Source: Stagnihabitans sp038231395 (lineage in GTDB: Bacteria > Pseudomonadota > Alphaproteobacteria > Rhodobacterales > Rhodobacteraceae). Taken from it: DNA of 64,000 nt. The translations under genes were made by a program, and so were the position numbers. This document shows, piece after piece, positions 60,213 to 64,000 of this stretch. The notes under the pieces were generated by a model. The model ran no database searches, was not told the origin of the DNA, and saw nothing but the letters and a program-made list of their open reading frames with translations. Within the stretch, counting starts at the first letter, position 1; every line of letters starts with the position of its first letter. Location: contig JBBRLL010000013.1 in NCBI GenBank assembly GCA_038231395.1, positions 1 through 64,000 of the forward strand. Direction: 5' to 3'.

Positions 60213-61223
60213 GTGGAACCAAGCGATCCGCTGCCCGGTCGCCAGCCCCATATCCCGGTGTTGCTGCGCCCGTTGCTGGCAGCGGTTGCCCCGGTTTCGG
60301 GCCTTTGGCTGGACGGTACCTTCGGCGCAGGCAGTTACGCGCGAGGTTTGCTGGAGGCCGGTGCGGCCAAAGTCATCGGCATTGACCGCGACCCGTTGGC
60401 GCATCAGATGGCGGCTGCCTGGGCGGGCAGCTACGCTGACCGTCTGCGGCTGATTGAGGGCACATTCTCTGAACTCGACACCCTGGCTGGCGAACCTTTG
60501 GACGGCGTTGTGCTGGACCTTGGCATCTCCTCGATGCAGATCGACCAGCCCGAACGCGGCTTTTCCTTTCAGAAAGACGGCCCCCTTGATATGCGGATGA
60601 GCCAGCAAGGCCCGTCCGCCGCCGATCTTGTGAACAAAGCAGGGGAGGGCGAAATTGCGGACATCCTGTATCTGTACGGCGAAGAACGCGCCTCCCGCCG
60701 TATTGCGCACGCCATTGTCGAGACGCGGGCCAAGCAACCGTTTGAGACCACGTTGCAACTGGCCGAGGTGATCTCGCGGTGCCTGCCACGCCCAAAGCCG
60801 GGGCAAAGCCATGCGGCCACCCGCAGCTTTCAGGCCTTGCGGATCGCGGTGAATGCCGAATTTACCGAACTGGCGCAAGGGCTTGCCGCTGCCGAACGCG
60901 CGCTGAAGCCGGGGGGGTTGATCGCGGTCGTCACCTTTCACAGTCTGGAAGACCGCATCGTCAAACGCTTCTTTCAGTTGGCGTCGGGGGCTGACAGCAA
61001 CGCCAACCGCTACGCCCCCGCCAAGGCCGAAACCACCGCACGCTTCACCCTGCTGACCAAGCGCGCGATCGAGGCGGACGCGGACGAATTGACCGAAAAC
61101 CCGCGCGCCCGCTCTGCCAAACTGCGCGTGGCCCGCCGGACCGATGCCCCCGCCCTGACGATGGCGATGGCGGATATTGATGTGCCTTTGGCCACCCGCT
61201 CCCCTCGCAAAGGAACCCGTTGA
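60213..61223 (+). CDS. rsmH: 16S rRNA (cytosine1402-N4)-methyltransferase
   Basis: 336-residue SAM methyltransferase (MraW). Family motifs are HIPVLLRPLLAAVAP, LDGTFGAGSYARGLLEAGA (SAM site), LDLGISSMQIDQPERGFSFQ, and LIAVVTFHSLEDRIVKRFF. It N4-methylates C1402 of 16S rRNA. The start is a GTG at 60213 with GAGGGGG just upstream; the frame runs 19 codons further but overlaps mraZ without likeness. Last codon joins ftsL directly. Confidence 0.94.
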   Translation: MEPSDPLPGRQPHIPVLLRPLLAAVAPVSGLWLDGTFGAGSYARGLLEAGAAKVIGIDRDPLAHQMAAAWAGSYADRLRLIEGTFSELDTLAGEPLDGVVLDLGISSMQIDQPERGFSFQKDGPLDMRMSQQGPSAADLVNKAGEGEIADILYLYGEERASRRIAHAIVETRAKQPFETTLQLAEVISRCLPRPKPGQSHAATRSFQALRIAVNAEFTELAQGLAAAERALKPGGLIAVVTFHSLEDRIVKRFFQLASGADSNANRYAPAKAETTARFTLLTKRAIEADADELTENPRARSAKLRVARRTDAPALTMAMADIDVPLATRSPRKGTR

Positions 61224-61670
61224 ATGCGTCCAGTGCTGTATATCCTGTCGTTTCTGGCGGTTCTGGGGCTGGCGTTCTGGGCCTATCGGGAAAACTACGC
61301 AACACAGCATCAGTTGAAGCAGATGGCCACGCTGCAGGACGAAATCGCTTCGCTGCATGACGAGATTGCGATGCAGAAGGCAGAGTGGGCCTATCTCAAC
61401 CGCCCCGACCGTCTGCGCGATCTGGCCGCGATCAACTTTGACAGGCTGGGGCTGATGCCGATCCAGCCGCAGCAACTGGGGTCCGCCGCGCAGATTGCCA
61501 TGCCCGCGCCGCCGGTTTTGGTGATCACCGGGACGGTGGATGCCGCAGCCACGATCAGCGATGTCCGGATCGGTGCCGCCATGGTTGCCCAAACCGGCGC
61601 CACTGGAAATAACGGCCCGACTGCCAAACCCGCCATTCCCGTCGATGCCAAAGGGGAGCAAATTCCATGA
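61224..61670 (+). CDS. ftsL: Cell division protein FtsL
   Basis: 148-residue bitopic membrane protein. One helix near the N-terminus (VLYILSFLAVLGLAFWAY) is followed by a periplasmic coiled coil (HQLKQMATLQDEIASLHDEI) and the FtsL-like segment WAYLNRPDRLRDLAAINFDR. It acts with FtsB/FtsQ to activate FtsWI. The C-terminal 50 residues are alanine/proline rich and of low complexity, common in this order. Gene order rsmH-ftsL-pbpB supports the call more than sequence alone. Confidence 0.88.
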   Translation: MRPVLYILSFLAVLGLAFWAYRENYATQHQLKQMATLQDEIASLHDEIAMQKAEWAYLNRPDRLRDLAAINFDRLGLMPIQPQQLGSAAQIAMPAPPVLVITGTVDAAATISDVRIGAAMVAQTGATGNNGPTAKPAIPVDAKGEQIP

Positions 61671-63469
61671 TCCGCCGCCCGCTGCGCCCACTGGCCCGTA
61701 TTCTTGACGCAAGATCCAAGGGCCAAAACCCCGATATCATCGAAAAGGAGAACGTGGCGATCCGCAACGACGCGATGCGGGACAAATCGCGGGCGCGCGC
61801 AGAACGGCGGCTGATGATCCTAGCCTTCGGGTTCTTCATCGCGTTTTCGGTGATCGGTGCGCGGATGGGCACTCTGGCTGCCTCTACCCCCACCGAGCCT
61901 CGGGCTGCGGCGGGCGGCTCAGAGATTACTGCCCAACGCTCTGACATCCTGGACCGCAATGGCCGTATTCTGGCCACCAACATGCTGACCCATTCGCTGT
62001 ACGCCCAGCCGCGCGATATGGTCGACCCGGTCCATGCCGCCACCGAACTTGCGGCGATTTTTCCCGAACTGGACGCCAAGGCGCTGGAGCGTCGCTTCAC
62101 CGATGGCCGCAGTTTCCTGTGGGTTCGCAAAGTGTTAAGCCCCGAGCAGATGCAAAAGGTGCATGAGATCGGCGACCCCGGCCTGTATTTCGGCCCGCGA
62201 GAGATGCGGCTATACCCCAACGGCAATCTGGCCAGCCATGTGCTGGGCGGTGCGGCCTTCGGGGCAGAGGGTGTGGACTCGGCCGAAGTGATCGGCACGG
62301 CTGGCGTCGAAAAAGACCTGGATGCCCGCCTGCGCGACCCGGCCCAATCCGCCTCGCCTTTGCATCTGTCGATCGACCTGACCCTGCAAGCCAATGTCGA
62401 GGAAGTGCTGGCGACGGGGATGAAAACGCTGCAAGCCAGAGGGGCAGCAGCCATCCTGATGGATGTGCATACCGGCGAGGTTCTGGCGATCGCCAGCTTG
62501 CCGAACTTTGACCCCAACGACCGCCCGTCGCTCGACCCGAAGATTGATCCATCCGACAACCCCTTGTTCAACCGCGCGGTACAGGGGGTTTATGAACTGG
62601 GATCGACCTTCAAGATCTTTGCCGTGGCGCAGGCGATGGACCTTGGTCTGGTCAACCCCAACACTTTGATCGACACCAAGCAGCCCTTCTTCTACGACGG
62701 CTTTCGCATCAACGAATTTGACGGCCACAACTACGGCCCTACCAAGTCGGTCGCTGAGGTGATTGCGGTGTCGTCCAACATCGGGGCCGCTCATATCGGG
62801 TTGATGATCGGGCCGGAGCGGCAACAGGCTTTCCTGAAAAGCATGGGCCTGTTGGACCCGCCGCAAATCGAACTGTTCGAGGCCGCATCGGCCCGCGCCC
62901 TGGTGCCGAAAAACTGGTCGGGCATCGTGACGGTGACCGCGTCTTATGGCCATGGGGTGTCAACCTCTATGCTCAATCTCGCCGCCGCTTACGCGACACT
63001 GGCCAACGGCGGGCTGAAGGTGACGCCAACCGTGTTGCATTCGGCTGTGAAACCCGAACAAACCCGTGTGGTGTCCGAGGCTACCGCCAAAGCCTGCGTG
63101 CTGATGATGCGCCGCGTGGTGACCGACGGCACAGCGACCTTCGCCGATGTGCCGGGCTATGAGGTGGCGGGCAAAACCGGCACGGCTGAAAAGCCCAAGA
63201 AGGGCGGCGGCTATGACCATGACAAAGTGATCAACACCTTCGCTTCGGTTTTTCCGGCCAGCGATCCGAAATACGTGCTGGTGGTGACGTTGGACGAGCC
63301 GGTGGAAACCGCTGGCTTGAAGCCGCGCCGCACCGCAGGCTATACCGCCGTACCCGTGGCTGGAGAGATCATCCGCCGCATCGGGCCTTTGGTGGGCTTG
63401 CGTCCGGCGGTGGCACCGGGGGCGCAGGTTGCCTTGACCGAGGCGAAAGACCCGGTGGCGCAGGAGTAA
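61667..63469 (+). CDS. ftsI: Peptidoglycan transpeptidase (penicillin-binding protein, FtsI)
   Basis: 600-residue class B penicillin-binding protein for septal wall synthesis. An N-terminal cytoplasmic tail and single helix (MILAFGFFIAFSVIGARMG) precede the dimerisation domain (AQRSDILDRNGRILATNM) and the transpeptidase domain with the SxxK motif in YELGSTFKIF, SxN in AVSSNIGAAH and KTGT in VAGKTGTAEK. All three catalytic motifs are intact. ATGA overlap with ftsL. Confidence 0.94.
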   Translation: MIRRPLRPLARILDARSKGQNPDIIEKENVAIRNDAMRDKSRARAERRLMILAFGFFIAFSVIGARMGTLAASTPTEPRAAAGGSEITAQRSDILDRNGRILATNMLTHSLYAQPRDMVDPVHAATELAAIFPELDAKALERRFTDGRSFLWVRKVLSPEQMQKVHEIGDPGLYFGPREMRLYPNGNLASHVLGGAAFGAEGVDSAEVIGTAGVEKDLDARLRDPAQSASPLHLSIDLTLQANVEEVLATGMKTLQARGAAAILMDVHTGEVLAIASLPNFDPNDRPSLDPKIDPSDNPLFNRAVQGVYELGSTFKIFAVAQAMDLGLVNPNTLIDTKQPFFYDGFRINEFDGHNYGPTKSVAEVIAVSSNIGAAHIGLMIGPERQQAFLKSMGLLDPPQIELFEAASARALVPKNWSGIVTVTASYGHGVSTSMLNLAAAYATLANGGLKVTPTVLHSAVKPEQTRVVSEATAKACVLMMRRVVTDGTATFADVPGYEVAGKTGTAEKPKKGGGYDHDKVINTFASVFPASDPKYVLVVTLDEPVETAGLKPRRTAGYTAVPVAGEIIRRIGPLVGLRPAVAPGAQVALTEAKDPVAQE

Positions 63470-63471
63470 AC

Positions 63472-64000
63472 ATGAGTGGTGCGCCGAAAAAACTGTCGCA
63501 ACTGGGCTTGTCCGCACGGGCGGGCCGCGATCCTGTCTTGACCGGGATCACGGCTGACAGCCGGGCCGTGCGCCCGGGGTTTTTGTTTGCGGCCTTGCCC
63601 GGCAGTGCGGCACATGGGGCCAGCTACATTCCTTTGGCGGTGGCCGCTGGCTGCTCGGCCATCCTGACGGATAGCCTCGGCGCCAGCCTCGCCGCTGAAG
63701 CGCTCGAAAAGACGGCACTTGGCGGGGTGGAGGTTGGCGCGAAGGCGCAAGGCGGGGTGGCTTTGGTGGTGGCCGAAGACCCGAGGGAGGCTTTGGCGCG
63801 GGCCGCTGCCTTGTGGTTTGGCGCGCAGCCCGCAACCATGGTCGCGGTGACCGGCACCAATGGCAAAACCTCCACCGCGACGTTTTGCCGGCAGATCTGG
63901 ATGCTTCTGGGCCATGCTGCCATCAACATCGGCACCACCGGGGTGGAAGGCGCGTGGGAGGCCCCCTCTGCCCACACCACGCCAGACCCCATAACCCTGC
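63472..64000 (+). CDS. murE: UDP-MurNAc-tripeptide ligase MurE (partial, cut by window end)
   Basis: The first about 176 codons of MurE, which adds meso-diaminopimelate to UDP-MurNAc-L-Ala-D-Glu. It begins MSGAPKKLSQLGLSARAG at 63472, two bases after the ftsI stop. N-terminal domain signature TGITADSRAVRPGFLFAALP and the Mur ligase P-loop VAVTGTNGKTSTATF are visible, then INIGTTGVEGAWEAP and HTTPDP, typical of MurE. The frame is open to the window end. Confidence 0.93.
   Translation, partial: MSGAPKKLSQLGLSARAGRDPVLTGITADSRAVRPGFLFAALPGSAAHGASYIPLAVAAGCSAILTDSLGASLAAEALEKTALGGVEVGAKAQGGVALVVAEDPREALARAAALWFGAQPATMVAVTGTNGKTSTATFCRQIWMLLGHAAINIGTTGVEGAWEAPSAHTTPDPITL

Overview
The window looks like the chromosome of a GC-rich alphaproteobacterium of the Rhodobacteraceae (Rhodobacter/Paracoccus/roseobacter type). 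Protein composition, a CuyA/Tau-type sulfonate locus, a nasTS-controlled assimilatory nitrate operon, a DUF1127 gene followed by CCUCCUCCC hairpin RNAs, and an UpsM-like leader ahead of the dcw cluster all point there. No rRNA, tRNA, CRISPR array, prophage or intact insertion sequence was seen.

Layout. 1-5.8 kb: a peptide-transporter operon whose 5' part is lost at a sharp junction (dppC remnant, dppD, dppF), followed by an S9 peptidase and a dimethylformamidase-like protein. 5.9-11 kb, minus strand: EamA exporter, deacetylase-family hydrolase, GNAT, BKACE enzyme and a secreted nuclease/phosphatase, separated by dispersed hairpin repeats. 11.2-14.7 kb: a two-gene demethylation unit (trimethylamine-dehydrogenase-like flavoprotein plus non-pyrrolysine MttB homologue). 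14.9-21.3 kb, minus: a complete dipeptide ABC transporter operon ending in a membrane dipeptidase. 21.5-28.9 kb: proline iminopeptidase, SDR, Rieske oxygenase, CbiX-like chelatase, glutamine-synthetase-like ligase, class III aminotransferase and a 61-aa protein. 29.1-32.3 kb: pgeF, midA and lgt, with ubiK divergent.

32.8-39.9 kb is the most interesting metabolic locus: cuyA (L-cysteate sulfo-lyase), an unknown 110-aa protein, an Asp/Glu-type racemase, a TauABC-like sulfonate importer and a HisD-family dehydrogenase form one operon divergent from a LysR gene. The enzyme set fits catabolism of a D-configured amino-alcohol sulfonate such as cysteinolate via D- and L-cysteate to pyruvate, ammonium and sulfite; this is a hypothesis. 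DHPS breakdown through an HpsN-type enzyme is the main alternative.

40.1-40.4 kb carries a decayed N-carbamoylputrescine amidase. 41.7-54.0 kb is a 12-kb minus-strand nitrate assimilation locus (nasT, nasS, leader RNA, nrtA, nrtB, a fused two-domain ATPase, nirB, nirD, nasA, cobA). Its leader has a hexaloop hairpin of the ANTAR-target type and a terminator-like hairpin. 54.0-55.1 kb holds gene remnants.

55.1-57.7 kb has manC and then a DUF1127 gene followed by four two-hairpin RNAs with CCUCCUCCC loops, closed by a terminator; this matches the CcaF1-CcsR system of Rhodobacter sphaeroides. 57.9-64 kb: mrp, then an UpsM-like leader RNA with a strong internal terminator and the start of the dcw cluster (mraZ, rsmH, ftsL, pbpB/ftsI, murE cut by the window end). 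All functions are inferred from sequence alone.
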